Shown here: piece after piece, positions 1-7,180 of the stretch
Layout of the letters: every line of letters starts with the position of its first letter
Position numbering within the stretch: the stretch's first letter is position 1
The notes under the pieces: generated by a model
Databases searched by the model: none
What the model was told of the DNA's origin: nothing
Seen by the model: the letters and a program-made list of their open reading frames with translations, nothing else
Position numbers and translations under genes: made by a program
Assembly (NCBI GenBank): GCA_002476495.1
Contig: DLKL01000011.1
Span: forward strand, 54,383 to 100,583
Source of the DNA: Lachnospiraceae bacterium UBA7589
GTDB lineage: Bacteria > Bacillota > Clostridia > Lachnospirales > Lachnospiraceae
Direction of reading: 5' to 3'
DNA length: 46,201 nt

Positions 1-332
1 TATGTGAATTTTTTGCTCTGGATGGCTTGTCCCAGTTAATTTATACAATTGACCTGATTAAACAGAAACTTAATAAAACATTGGAAATTGAAGGTGTCGT
101 TTTTACCATGTATGACGCACGCACCAACTTATCTCTAGAGGTTGTTGAAAATGTAAAAAACAATTTGGATCAGTTTATATATAAGACTATAATTCCGCGA
201 AATGTAAGATTGGCAGAGGCACCCAGCTTTGGTCTGCCAATTAATCTGTATGACAGCCGTTCGGCAGGAGCACAGGGTTACAGGGATTTAGCAGAAGAGG
301 TAATAAACAACAAGCTATACGGTAATATGTAG
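1..332 (+). CDS. parA: ParA/Soj chromosome-partitioning ATPase, C-terminal part (5' end outside window)
   Basis: The frame is open from the window edge (first full codon at base 3) to TAA at 330-332, so only about the last 109 residues are present. The text FALDGLSQL, TMYDARTNLS, IPRNVRLAEAPSFGLPI and YDSRSAGAQGY matches the conserved C-terminal half of Soj/ParA Walker-type ATPases, including the RLAEAPSFG segment seen in nearly all chromosomal ParAs. The nucleotide-binding P-loop lies upstream of the window. ParA binds DNA non-specifically, dimerises on ATP and is stimulated by ParB to segregate origins and, in Firmicutes, to modulate DnaA. A TTG at 27 is not a real start because homologous sequence continues upstream of it. 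parB follows after a 183-base gap, longer than the overlap or few bases usual for parA-parB. Identification is secure; length is unknown. Confidence 0.93.
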   Translation, partial: CEFFALDGLSQLIYTIDLIKQKLNKTLEIEGVVFTMYDARTNLSLEVVENVKNNLDQFIYKTIIPRNVRLAEAPSFGLPINLYDSRSAGAQGYRDLAEEVINNKLYGNM

Positions 333-428
333 TTTTTACTCATGCTATATTATGTAAACCAGTTTAAATATTTATGCTGCATTTCACGTTATTTGCAAAG
401 CTTGTTATATTATACCTGCAAATTACCT

Positions 429-456
429 TTGAATTTGTCAGCTATTGCACTATGAT
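429..456 (+). promoter_or_regulatory. Possible parB promoter
   Basis: TTGAAT (429-434), a 16-base spacer and TATGAT (451-456) lie in the parA-parB gap and would start transcription about 50 bases before parB. The elements are degenerate, so this is only a candidate; the unusually wide gap makes a separate promoter plausible. Confidence 0.35.
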
Positions 457-515
457 AGCCGATTGCTTATATGATATATATTTACTTTTATACGCATATT
501 CTAAGGAGGAATATT

Positions 516-1439
516 ATGGCACCAAAGAGAGGATTAGGAAGAGGTCTTGACAATCTTATTCCTACCGGAGATTCAAAAACTTCAAGGGCTGATTCAGGAG
601 CAGTCTCCCCAAAAGTAAAAACCGAAATAAAGGAAGTTATAAAAAAGGTGGAGCAAACTCTTAATATAAACCGAATCGAACCCAACAAAAATCAGCCAAG
701 AAAGCACTTTGATGAAGATGCTCTTACTGAGCTGGCTGAATCAATAAAACAGTTTGGAGTCATTGAGCCTCTTGTTGTTGTAAAAAGAAAAGGCTTTTAT
801 GAACTCATAGCCGGAGAACGTAGATGGAGAGCTGCCAGACTTGCCGGTTTAAAAGAAGTTCCTGTTGTAATTAAAGACTACTCTGACCAGGAGGTTGTAG
901 AGATTGCCCTCATTGAAAATATTCAGCGTGAGGATCTTAACCCAATTGAAGAAGCTCATGCCTATGACAGATTAATAAAAGAATTTAATCTTAAGCAGGA
1001 TGAAGTGGCAGAAAGGGTATCAAAAAGCAGGACAACCATTACAAACTCACTCAGATTGTTGAAACTTACTGATAAAGTACAGCAAATGCTTATCGATGAC
1101 ATGCTCAGTACAGGACATGTAAGGGCACTTATTTCCATAGAAAATCCGGAGTTACAGTACGAAACTGCATTGTACATTTTTGACAAGAAGCTTAGTGTCA
1201 GAGAGACCGAGACCTATGTTAAAAAGCTTCTTTCCGGAAAAAAGCCGGAGGATAATAATTCTGACAAGAATAAGGATTTATCCTTCCTGTATTCTGAGAT
1301 AGAAGACCGCCTTAAAAATATCCTTGGAACAAAAGCTACCATCAAAGCAAAAAGTAAAAACAAGGGTAAAATTGAAATAGAATATTATTCCGAAGAGGAT
1401 TTAGACAGAATAACCCAATTGCTATACAGTGCAAAATAA
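516..1439 (+). CDS. parB: ParB/Spo0J centromere-binding protein
   Basis: 307 residues from ATG 516, chosen because AAGGAGGA at 503-510 sits directly upstream and the product then starts MAPKRGLGRGLDNLIPT, the standard Spo0J opening. An in-frame ATG at 471 lacks a ribosome binding site. Visible elements are the N-terminal ParB/Srx domain (residues about 50-120), with the CTP-binding GERRWRAA motif at 100-107 and the ENIQREDLNPIEEA segment at 134-147. A helix-turn-helix follows at about 158-181 (KQDEVAERVSKSRTTITNSL) and then a C-terminal dimerisation region. ParB loads at parS, spreads as a CTP-dependent clamp and recruits SMC. It lies downstream of parA and upstream of the DUF4446 gene, a standard order in Lachnospiraceae. 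No canonical parS site was found in the window. Confidence 0.96.
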   Translation: MAPKRGLGRGLDNLIPTGDSKTSRADSGAVSPKVKTEIKEVIKKVEQTLNINRIEPNKNQPRKHFDEDALTELAESIKQFGVIEPLVVVKRKGFYELIAGERRWRAARLAGLKEVPVVIKDYSDQEVVEIALIENIQREDLNPIEEAHAYDRLIKEFNLKQDEVAERVSKSRTTITNSLRLLKLTDKVQQMLIDDMLSTGHVRALISIENPELQYETALYIFDKKLSVRETETYVKKLLSGKKPEDNNSDKNKDLSFLYSEIEDRLKNILGTKATIKAKSKNKGKIEIEYYSEEDLDRITQLLYSAK

Positions 1440-1473
1440 GATGGACTATTCTATATAGAACGAGGTATTCTTA

Positions 1474-2016
1474 ATGAGTGAAACAGTGCTTGGAATGAAG
1501 CTCACAACCATAATATATATATTGTTGATATTAGTCGTATTTCTTGTATCTACAACTATAATAGTCATTAATAAAATTAATATTATAAACCGCAAATACT
1601 ACACTCTCATGAGTGGAAAAAAGGGTGCTGATTTGGAAAAGGTAATCCGCCTGCGTTTTAAGGAGATGGACCAGGTAAAAGCTAATGCCAAACGGGTAAC
1701 AAAGGAGCATAAAATAATTAAGAATCAGCTTTCTACCTGCTACAACAAAATGGGTCTTGTAAAATATGATGCCTTTGATAAAATGTCAGGTGAGCTTAGC
1801 TTTGTCCTTGCTCTTCTTAACGAAGAAAATACCGGTGTCACAATAAATGCCATGCATAGCCGTGAGGGCTGTTATATTTATGCGAAGGAAATAATTAAAG
1901 GAGAATCCTATATTCCACTTTCCCAGGAAGAGAAGGATGCAATTGAAAAGGCTAAAACAATTGACGAAGAAATAAAATCTATGTCATCTGAAGATAATAT
2001 TAATTTTGATTTATAA
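1474..2016 (+). CDS. DUF4446 family membrane-anchored protein
   Basis: 180 residues. One N-terminal transmembrane helix (about residues 9-31, IIYILLILVVFLVSTTIIVI) is followed by a basic segment and a soluble region with a predicted coiled coil (about 55-90) and a compact domain (YDAFDKMSGELSFVLALLNEENTGVTINAMHSREGCYIYAKEI). The latter matches my recollection of the DUF4446 family, which regularly follows parB in Clostridia. No enzymatic motif is visible. The position between parB and serS, with 34- and 44-base gaps, suggests co-transcription. A role at the membrane in cell cycle or envelope is only guilt by association. Confidence 0.8.
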   Translation: MSETVLGMKLTTIIYILLILVVFLVSTTIIVINKINIINRKYYTLMSGKKGADLEKVIRLRFKEMDQVKANAKRVTKEHKIIKNQLSTCYNKMGLVKYDAFDKMSGELSFVLALLNEENTGVTINAMHSREGCYIYAKEIIKGESYIPLSQEEKDAIEKAKTIDEEIKSMSSEDNINFDL

Positions 2017-2060
2017 TTTTATGCAATACTTTATATTTATATAATGAAAGGAAGAACGCT

Positions 2061-3338
2061 ATGTTAGACATTAAATTTGTAAGAGAAAACCCAGATGTTG
2101 TAAAGGAGAATATAAAGAAAAAATTTCAGGATAGTAAGCTTTCCTTAGTAGATGAAGTAATTGAGCTTGATAAAAAGGCAAGAGCCCTGCAGCAGGAAGC
2201 AGATGATCTGCGTGCAAAGAAAAATGCTATTGCAAAGCAGATTGGTGCCCTTATGGCACAGGGTAAAAAAGACGAAGCCGAAGAAGTAAAAAAAGAGGTC
2301 GCAAAAAATGCAGCCCGCCTTGCTCAATTAGAAAAGGAAGAACCTCAGATAAAAGAAGAATTAAAGAAGAAGATGATGGTAATTCCTAACATTATTGACC
2401 CTTCTGTTCCAATCGGAAAGGATGATTCTGAAAACGTAGAGCTTGAAAAGTTCGGAGAACCCGCTGTACCTGTTTTTGAGGTTCCTTATCATACAGACAT
2501 TATGGAAAAGCTTAACGGCATAGATTTAGACAGTGCAAGAAAGGTTGCTGGAAATGGCTTTTATTACCTTATGGGGGACATTGCCCGGTTACATTCTGCC
2601 ATAATTTCCTATGCAAGAGATTTTATGATTGACAGAGGATTTACCTATTGTATTCCTCCATTTATGATTAGAAGCAACGTAGTAACCGGTGTTATGAGCT
2701 TTGCGGAAATGGATGCCATGATGTACAAGATTGAAGGCGAGGATCTCTACCTCATCGGTACAAGTGAGCATTCCATGATTGGTAAATTCATTGATACCCT
2801 CACCCCTGAGGATGCCCTTCCAAAGACTTTAACCAGTTACTCACCATGTTTCCGAAAAGAAAAGGGTGCTCACGGAATTGAAGAAAGAGGCGTATATAGA
2901 ATACATCAGTTTGAAAAGCAGGAAATGATTGTTGTGTGCAAGCCGGAAGATAGCATGGACTGGTTCCATAAGCTTTGGAGAAACACTGTTGACCTATTCC
3001 GCTCTATGGACATACCTGTAAGAACTATTGAGTGTTGTTCCGGCGACTTGGCTGATTTGAAGGTTAAATCCTATGATGTGGAAGCATGGTCTCCACGACA
3101 GAAGAAATATTTTGAGGTTGGAAGCTGCTCAAATCTCGGTGATGCCCAGGCTCGTCGTCTTGGCATTAAGGTAAAGGGTAAGGACGGAAAATACTTTGCC
3201 CATACATTGAATAATACTGTTGTTGCACCACCTCGAATGCTTATTGCATTTCTTGAAAACAATTTGAATGAAGACGGCAGTGTTAACATTCCTAAGGTTC
3301 TTCAACCTTATATGGGTGGTAAGACTGTTATAAAATAA
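2061..3338 (+). CDS. serS: Seryl-tRNA synthetase
   Basis: 425 residues, the usual SerRS length. The N-terminal tRNA-binding antiparallel coiled coil spans about residues 25-105 (QQEADDLRAKKNAIAKQIG and onward). The class II catalytic core follows, with the serine-binding region (GTSEHSM), motif 2 (CFRKEKGAHGIEERGVYRIHQ) and motif 3 (HTLNNTVVAPPRMLIAFLEN). It charges tRNA-Ser and tRNA-Sec with serine in the cytoplasm. Start ATG 2061 has GAAAGGAAG upstream and begins MLDIKFVRENPDVV as expected. Motifs 2 and 3 diverge from the common bacterial forms (FRxEAGxAGxDTRGxxRxHQF and LNGSGLAVGRTLVAILEN) and recall the second SerRS type found in some Clostridia. The assignment as SerRS is firm; the subtype is an inference. 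No T-box leader fits in the short upstream gap. Confidence 0.95.
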   Translation: MLDIKFVRENPDVVKENIKKKFQDSKLSLVDEVIELDKKARALQQEADDLRAKKNAIAKQIGALMAQGKKDEAEEVKKEVAKNAARLAQLEKEEPQIKEELKKKMMVIPNIIDPSVPIGKDDSENVELEKFGEPAVPVFEVPYHTDIMEKLNGIDLDSARKVAGNGFYYLMGDIARLHSAIISYARDFMIDRGFTYCIPPFMIRSNVVTGVMSFAEMDAMMYKIEGEDLYLIGTSEHSMIGKFIDTLTPEDALPKTLTSYSPCFRKEKGAHGIEERGVYRIHQFEKQEMIVVCKPEDSMDWFHKLWRNTVDLFRSMDIPVRTIECCSGDLADLKVKSYDVEAWSPRQKKYFEVGSCSNLGDAQARRLGIKVKGKDGKYFAHTLNNTVVAPPRMLIAFLENNLNEDGSVNIPKVLQPYMGGKTVIK

Positions 3339-3348
3339 GGAGTAGTAT

Positions 3349-4224
3349 ATGCATTCCTATCTACGCGCTATAGGCTTAAGCAATATTAAAGAACGTAAGC
3401 AGCTTGAGCCACTTTACAGACTTTGCCTAAAGAGCCCCCATAGAAAAATAGTTACCACCGTAAGTGTAAACACATCCCTGATTCAATTTGAAAGAGATTG
3501 TGTTTCACCTATGGGGATATCCATTTTAGGTGAATATAATGTATCCGGTGAATTATCCATAGAGCATTTCTTCCCGTACATGAAGGGTGATGTTCTGATG
3601 AACTATGAATCAATTACTATTGAAAAGCATAGCGATAAAGAGGCCTATGCCGGCGTATGTGAGGATTATCGCCTCGGCTTTACATTAATTTTCTATGTGC
3701 TAAACATAGCTGACTATGCAAAGTCTAAATGGTTGAATTATTCAAACCGTAATATAAGTCTGGTAAGCTTATCTGCACTCTCCATAAGTGGTTCTATTCT
3801 GTTGGGTGTGCAAAAAAATAAGTTTCAAAGAAAATATGAGGATGATTATAGAACTATGCGGGATTCCATGCTATTTGCCGCAAAACAGGGTGACACAGAA
3901 GCCATAGAGAATCTTACCATAAGCGAAATGGATACCTATACGTCTCTGGCCGGCAGAATAAGAAATGAAGACATTTTCTCCATTGTTGATACCAGTTTTA
4001 TTCCTTGCGGAGTTGAATGTGACCACTACATGATTATTGGAAATATACTAAAGGTTTCAACCTTGATTAATCCCTACTCAAATGAAACTGTTTACAGCAT
4101 CCTGGTTGAAGCAAACGGCATTCAGCTTAATGTAGGAATTAATAGCCTGGATTTACAGGGAGAGCCTAAGGAAGGAAGAAGATTTCGCGGGGAAATCTGG
4201 CTCCAGGGATATATTAGAATTTAA
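3349..4224 (+). CDS. DUF3881-like conserved protein
   Basis: 291 residues, starting 10 bases after serS (GGAG at 3340-3343 is the ribosome binding site). The opening MHSYLRAIGLSNIKERKQLE and the overall length fit the DUF3881 family that I associate with Lachnospiraceae serS neighbourhoods; I rely on recall here, not a search. The sequence looks soluble and globular, with no signal peptide. One moderately hydrophobic stretch (about residues 139-152, SLVSLSALSISGSILLG) is short for a membrane helix. No catalytic motif is recognised. Probably the last gene of the parA-parB-DUF4446-serS run. Function unknown. Confidence 0.7.
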   Translation: MHSYLRAIGLSNIKERKQLEPLYRLCLKSPHRKIVTTVSVNTSLIQFERDCVSPMGISILGEYNVSGELSIEHFFPYMKGDVLMNYESITIEKHSDKEAYAGVCEDYRLGFTLIFYVLNIADYAKSKWLNYSNRNISLVSLSALSISGSILLGVQKNKFQRKYEDDYRTMRDSMLFAAKQGDTEAIENLTISEMDTYTSLAGRIRNEDIFSIVDTSFIPCGVECDHYMIIGNILKVSTLINPYSNETVYSILVEANGIQLNVGINSLDLQGEPKEGRRFRGEIWLQGYIRI

Positions 4225-4299
4225 CAATAATTTTAAACCCGATCAGATGCCCCAACGTTATCCGGATTTAATACCTGAGCCTTAGGTACAAAGTTTCTA

Positions 4300-4328
4300 T
4301 TTACTTTTTTATGAAAATACTTTATAAT
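4300..4328 (+). promoter_or_regulatory. Promoter of tRNA-Arg
   Basis: TTTACT (4300-4305), 17-base spacer, TATAAT (4323-4328). Predicted start near 4335, about 20 bases before the mature tRNA. With the terminator at 4437-4470 it makes a self-contained transcription unit. Confidence 0.75.
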
Positions 4329-4355
4329 ATGCCAGTGGGTAAAAATACGGCATTT

Positions 4356-4427
4356 GTCTCCTTAGTTAAATGGATATAACGGGGTCCTCCTAAGACTCTA
4401 TTGTAGGTTCGATTCCTATAGGAGACG
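4356..4427 (+). tRNA. tRNA-Arg (anticodon CCT)
   Basis: A complete cloverleaf can be folded by eye. The acceptor GTCTCCT (4356-4362) pairs perfectly with AGGAGAC (4420-4426), with discriminator G at 4427. The D stem is GTTA/TAAC. The anticodon stem GGGTC/GACTC (one G-U) encloses the loop CTCCTAA, with anticodon CCT at 4389-4391. The T arm has the loop TTCGATT. CCA is not encoded. It reads AGG codons. The gene stands alone between the serS group and the AraC gene. Confidence 0.95.
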
Positions 4428-4436
4428 CTAATCTTT

Positions 4437-4470
4437 AGTGGTAATGAAAATAATTCATTGCCACTTTTTT
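4437..4470 (+). terminator. Rho-independent terminator after tRNA-Arg
   Basis: AGTGGTAATGA and the complementary TCATTGCCACT form an 11-base stem with one G-U-type irregularity around an A/T-rich loop, followed by TTTTTT (4465-4470). Confidence 0.88.
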
Positions 4471-4567
4471 CATATAGGAGTGGGAACAAAGAAACGAAAA
4501 TTAGTGGTACAAAAGCAGCTTTTACAGCAAATTGAGTAAAACATGAATTTACGAAAGGTAAAATATA

Positions 4568-5293
4568 ATGAGTCGTATAATATTTGATGAATCATATATT
4601 ACAGTTATGCCAACCTATAATAAGACAGATATTCACAAGCATCCTTTTATGCACTTATTTTTTGGAATACACGGTTGCAACATCATAGCAGAGAATAAAA
4701 AAATACAAGGCAATATTATTATATTAAAATCAAATATTGAACATGTTGTCAATGAAAAATGTAATTACGATTTCTTTTTATTAATTGAACCGACAAGCAC
4801 CGTTGCTGAGCAATTATCAGACAAATATTTATATGATGATAATTATTATGCAATCAATGAAAACATTGAAAGTATTACTAAAGACATTAAGAGTCTGTCT
4901 GATAAAGAAGTTATACAACTGATTGACAAAATCCTGCTAAATTTAGATATATCCATAGAAAGTACCCATGCAAGAGATACAAGAATTGAACAGGTTATTT
5001 CTAAAATGATTTCCGGAGAATGGTTAACTTACCACGTTAAGGACATTGCCAAATCAGTTTTTCTTTCAGAAAGCAGATTGACACATCTATTTAAAGAGGA
5101 AGTAGGAATTTCACTAAAAAGCTATATTTTGATTCGCAGGATGGAGCGTGCATACAAATTAGTCAGTTTAGGGAAAAAAATTACCCATGCGGCAATGGAA
5201 AGTGGTTTTTCAAGTCCGGCTCATCTTGCTTATACATGCAAGACCTTAATGGGAATTTCCATTACAGATGTGTTAATGGGCTCAAAAAAATAG
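4568..5293 (+). CDS. AraC-family transcriptional regulator
   Basis: 241 residues. The C-terminal third (about 140-238) is a double helix-turn-helix of the AraC/XylS type: VKDIAKSVFLSESRLTHLFKEEVG is the first HTH and linker, and the second (THAAMESGFSSPAHLAYTCK) carries the typical GFSS.AHL pattern. The N-terminal part looks like a small cupin-like sensor (HKHPFMHLFFGIHG, with histidines that could be ligands), but this is a weak reading. The upstream AAAGGT at 4555-4560 is a modest ribosome binding site. The downstream hydrolase gene starts 73 bases on in the same direction, so it is the likely target or partner. The sensed molecule cannot be told from the sequence. Confidence 0.88.
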   Translation: MSRIIFDESYITVMPTYNKTDIHKHPFMHLFFGIHGCNIIAENKKIQGNIIILKSNIEHVVNEKCNYDFFLLIEPTSTVAEQLSDKYLYDDNYYAINENIESITKDIKSLSDKEVIQLIDKILLNLDISIESTHARDTRIEQVISKMISGEWLTYHVKDIAKSVFLSESRLTHLFKEEVGISLKSYILIRRMERAYKLVSLGKKITHAAMESGFSSPAHLAYTCKTLMGISITDVLMGSKK

Positions 5294-5366
5294 CAGATAT
5301 TTGATAGTAAAATATAATTTTATAACTTATACTCATTGTAAAATTATCAGTAAAAGGAGTTCTGTT

Positions 5367-6170
5367 ATGAAATTTATGTATTTTTTTGATGACAAAATAA
5401 AGCGTCACATTATGAAAGGCAAAAAGTATTGCAACCCTGCCAATACAGGAATATATGAGGATGGAATAAGCTGTATCAGGCAAGGTGATGTAAATTTGTG
5501 GTTTTATACAAAGAACGGGGTAACAATAGCTATTGATTCGGGGCATTTAAATTATCGTGGATTAGATAAATCATTTAAGAAGATTAATATTAATCCAAAG
5601 GATATCAAATACCTTTTTATTACTCATGCAGACGTTGACCATTGCGGAGGGATTGATATATGTGGAACAAATATATATCCGAACGCACAGGTATATTTAG
5701 GAAAAAAAGAAAAGGTATACTTAGACAGAGCTACATACAGAATGAAAAAGTTTGGATTGAAATTAAAAAACTGTGTCAGAATTAAGGACGGTTACTATTC
5801 CATAGATAATGATGAGACCTTTGATATAGAGGGAATCCGAGTGCAGGCTGTCTACACTCCCGGACATACCCTGGGGCATACCTGCTATATTGTTGATAAT
5901 AAAGTGTTGTTTACCGGTGACTGCCTTGCAATAAATGATAACGGAGGATATAGTTTTTTTGATTTTTTTACCCAGTACCCCGATATGAACAAAAGATCAT
6001 TACTGAAATTGAAGGAGCGTATTGTTCAAATCCAGCCGGAATATGTATGTACAGGACATAGCGGCATCAGAAAATACTCTGAAAACATATTTGCACATAT
6101 TGATGAATCCGCTAAATTCAGTAAAAAAGAGCCTTTCGATGATAAAGCACCCTATGATGCCTTTGTATAA
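5367..6170 (+). CDS. Metallo-beta-lactamase-fold hydrolase
   Basis: 267 residues from ATG 5367, preceded by AAAAGGAG (5352-5359). An in-frame ATG at 5301 gives a 22-residue extension without a ribosome binding site. The MBL-fold metal motif is THADVDHCGG (H87, D89, D91, H92). Further ligands are H167 (TPGHTLGHTCY), D185 (LFTGDCLAI) and H231 (CTGHSG). This set gives a dinuclear metal site as in the glyoxalase II / lactonase-like branch, not a classical beta-lactamase. There is no signal peptide, so it should be cytoplasmic. The substrate is unknown. It probably forms a unit with the upstream AraC regulator. The neighbouring zinc operon may reflect metal need or simple adjacency. Confidence 0.88.
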   Translation: MKFMYFFDDKIKRHIMKGKKYCNPANTGIYEDGISCIRQGDVNLWFYTKNGVTIAIDSGHLNYRGLDKSFKKININPKDIKYLFITHADVDHCGGIDICGTNIYPNAQVYLGKKEKVYLDRATYRMKKFGLKLKNCVRIKDGYYSIDNDETFDIEGIRVQAVYTPGHTLGHTCYIVDNKVLFTGDCLAINDNGGYSFFDFFTQYPDMNKRSLLKLKERIVQIQPEYVCTGHSGIRKYSENIFAHIDESAKFSKKEPFDDKAPYDAFV

Positions 6171-6238
6171 TAATTTAATTCCGGTTTATCGAATGAATTG
6201 AAAAGAATGTGGCCTCGTAAAAAATAATTGTTTTAATA

Positions 6239-6253
6239 TGAAAATGATTTCCA
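6239..6253 (+). promoter_or_regulatory. Imperfect Fur-type 7-1-7 box, upstream copy
   Basis: TGAAAATGATTTCCA reads as a 7-1-7 inverted repeat with one mismatch (TGAAAAT / ATTTCCA against ATTTTCA) and resembles the Fur-family core TGATAATNATTATCA. It lies just upstream of the -35 element of the zur promoter, 49 bases from the perfect copy. Confidence 0.5.
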
Positions 6254-6260
6254 AATTATA

Positions 6261-6288
6261 TTGACAAATTTCAACTTTGTGATAAAAT
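6261..6288 (+). promoter_or_regulatory. Promoter of the zur-znu operon
   Basis: A consensus TTGACA (6261-6266) is followed by a 16-base spacer and TAAAAT (6283-6288). Predicted start near 6295, inside the perfect inverted repeat at 6288-6302, so a bound Fur-family repressor would block initiation. The ATG at 6287 falls in the -10 element and cannot be the translational start. Confidence 0.72.
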
Positions 6289-6302
6289 GAAAACTGTTTT
6301 CA
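6288..6302. promoter_or_regulatory. Probable Zur operator (perfect 7-1-7 inverted repeat)
   Basis: TGAAAACTGTTTTCA is a perfect 7-1-7 palindrome (TGAAAAC, T, GTTTTCA), the geometry bound by Fur/Zur/PerR dimers. It overlaps the -10 element and transcription start and sits 21 bases before the regulator gene, as expected for zinc-dependent autorepression of the whole operon. Confidence 0.7.
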
Positions 6303-6322
6303 AATTGAAGGAGGTGATTGAT

Positions 6323-6745
6323 TTGGCTAAAGCACCATATAAGACAAAACAAATGACCGAATTACTTACCTTTTTGAAATCAGCTCAAGGCAGCCATGTT
6401 ACAGTAAATGATATATGTGATTATTTTCAGACAAAGGGGATAGCAATCGGAACAACAACAGTTTATCGTCATTTGGAGAAAATGGTTAAAGAGGGTGTGG
6501 TTGCTAAATATGTTGTAACTGGGACCAGTGGTGCCTGTTTTGAATATATAGGCAGTTACAAAACGGAAACACAGATGGTATGCTATCACTGCAAATGTGA
6601 AAAATGTGGAAAATTGAATCATTTGCAGTGCAATGAAGTAGACAGTCTGAAACAACATATGATGAAACATCATGGATTTGAGATGGATTCCCTGCGTACA
6701 GTATTTTATGGGATATGCAGTGAATGCAAGAAAATGCAAAATTAG
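6323..6745 (+). CDS. zur: Fur-family regulator, probably the zinc regulator Zur
   Basis: 140 residues from TTG 6323. This start is preferred because GGAGGTG (6310-6316) is 6 bases upstream and the only upstream ATG (6287) lies in the promoter. The N-terminal winged helix (about 1-75) carries the recognition helix GTTTVYRHLEKMV, near-identical to the Fur-family consensus. The C-terminal dimerisation half has KCEKCG (C92, C95) and CSEC (C132, C135), which make the structural zinc site, plus HLQC and HHGFE, which carry the regulatory ligands. The adjoining znuACB genes and the 7-1-7 boxes point to Zur rather than Fur or PerR, but metal specificity is inferred from context. It represses transcription when zinc is bound. 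Confidence 0.88.
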   Translation: MAKAPYKTKQMTELLTFLKSAQGSHVTVNDICDYFQTKGIAIGTTTVYRHLEKMVKEGVVAKYVVTGTSGACFEYIGSYKTETQMVCYHCKCEKCGKLNHLQCNEVDSLKQHMMKHHGFEMDSLRTVFYGICSECKKMQN

Positions 6746-6778
6746 AAGCACAATATGATTGTGGGAAAGGAGAAGCAA

Positions 6779-7078
6779 ATGAATACTAAAAAAAGAAAAA
6801 TTTTTTCAATGGCAATATGCGTTATATTTCTGATTGTTACATTTGCTTCTCTTTTCTCTATTGCAAAGGAAGAAAATCACAACTGTACGGGTGAAGACTG
6901 CCCTATCTGCGCCAATATACATCAGGCCGAACAGACATTAAAGAATCTGAATACAGGCGTGATTGCTCGTGCAATTATGAATCCATTATCCCTTATACTC
7001 GTATTGTTGATAATGGGTGAAGCTTTATTTGTTTCAAGCACATCTCTTATAAGTCAAAAGGTAAGATTAAATAATTGA
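6779..7078 (+). CDS. Small Cys-rich membrane protein of the zinc operon
   Basis: 99 residues from ATG 6779 (GGAGAAG upstream), 33 bases after zur. There is an N-terminal hydrophobic helix (about 9-28) and a second near the C-terminus (about 68-88). Between them, probably outside the cell, is HNCTGEDCPICANIHQAEQT, with H34, C36, C41, C44 and H48 packed like a metal site. I do not recognise a named family. Position within a Zur-controlled zinc uptake operon suggests a role in zinc binding or hand-over at the outer face of the membrane, but that is inference. No enzymatic motif is visible. Confidence 0.72.
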   Translation: MNTKKRKIFSMAICVIFLIVTFASLFSIAKEENHNCTGEDCPICANIHQAEQTLKNLNTGVIARAIMNPLSLILVLLIMGEALFVSSTSLISQKVRLNN

Positions 7079-7101
7079 ATAAAATTATCTTTAAAGCATA
7101 G

Positions 7102-7130
7102 AAGGTAATCCAAAGGGTATACCTTTTTGT
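7102..7130 (+). terminator. Weak hairpin with T-tract before znuA
   Basis: AAGGTA (7102-7107) pairs with TACCTT (7120-7125), followed by T-rich sequence. The stem is short with a 12-base loop, so it may cause only partial termination between the regulator genes and the transporter genes. No convincing second promoter for znuA was found. Confidence 0.3.
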
Positions 7131-7180
7131 TTTTGTACTCTTTTTTAGAAAAATTAAGATAAAAACGGAGGTTTTATTCA

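Noticed and set aside
376..398. TTTCACGT half-site in the parA-parB gap, resembling half of parS
   Set aside because: The other half of the 16-base parS palindrome is absent (TATTTG instead of GAAACA). No canonical parS was seen anywhere in the window.
2017..2060. T-box leader for serS
   Set aside because: The gap is only 44 bases and contains no specifier loop, antiterminator or terminator.
4356..4480. tRNA-Arg as attachment site of an integrated element
   Set aside because: No integrase gene and no duplicated tRNA 3' end downstream; only an 8-base chance match (TATAGGAG) just after the gene.
6287..6322. ATG 6287 as start of the Fur-family regulator
   Set aside because: It lies in the -10 element and lacks a ribosome binding site; TTG 6323 has a perfectly spaced GGAGGTG.
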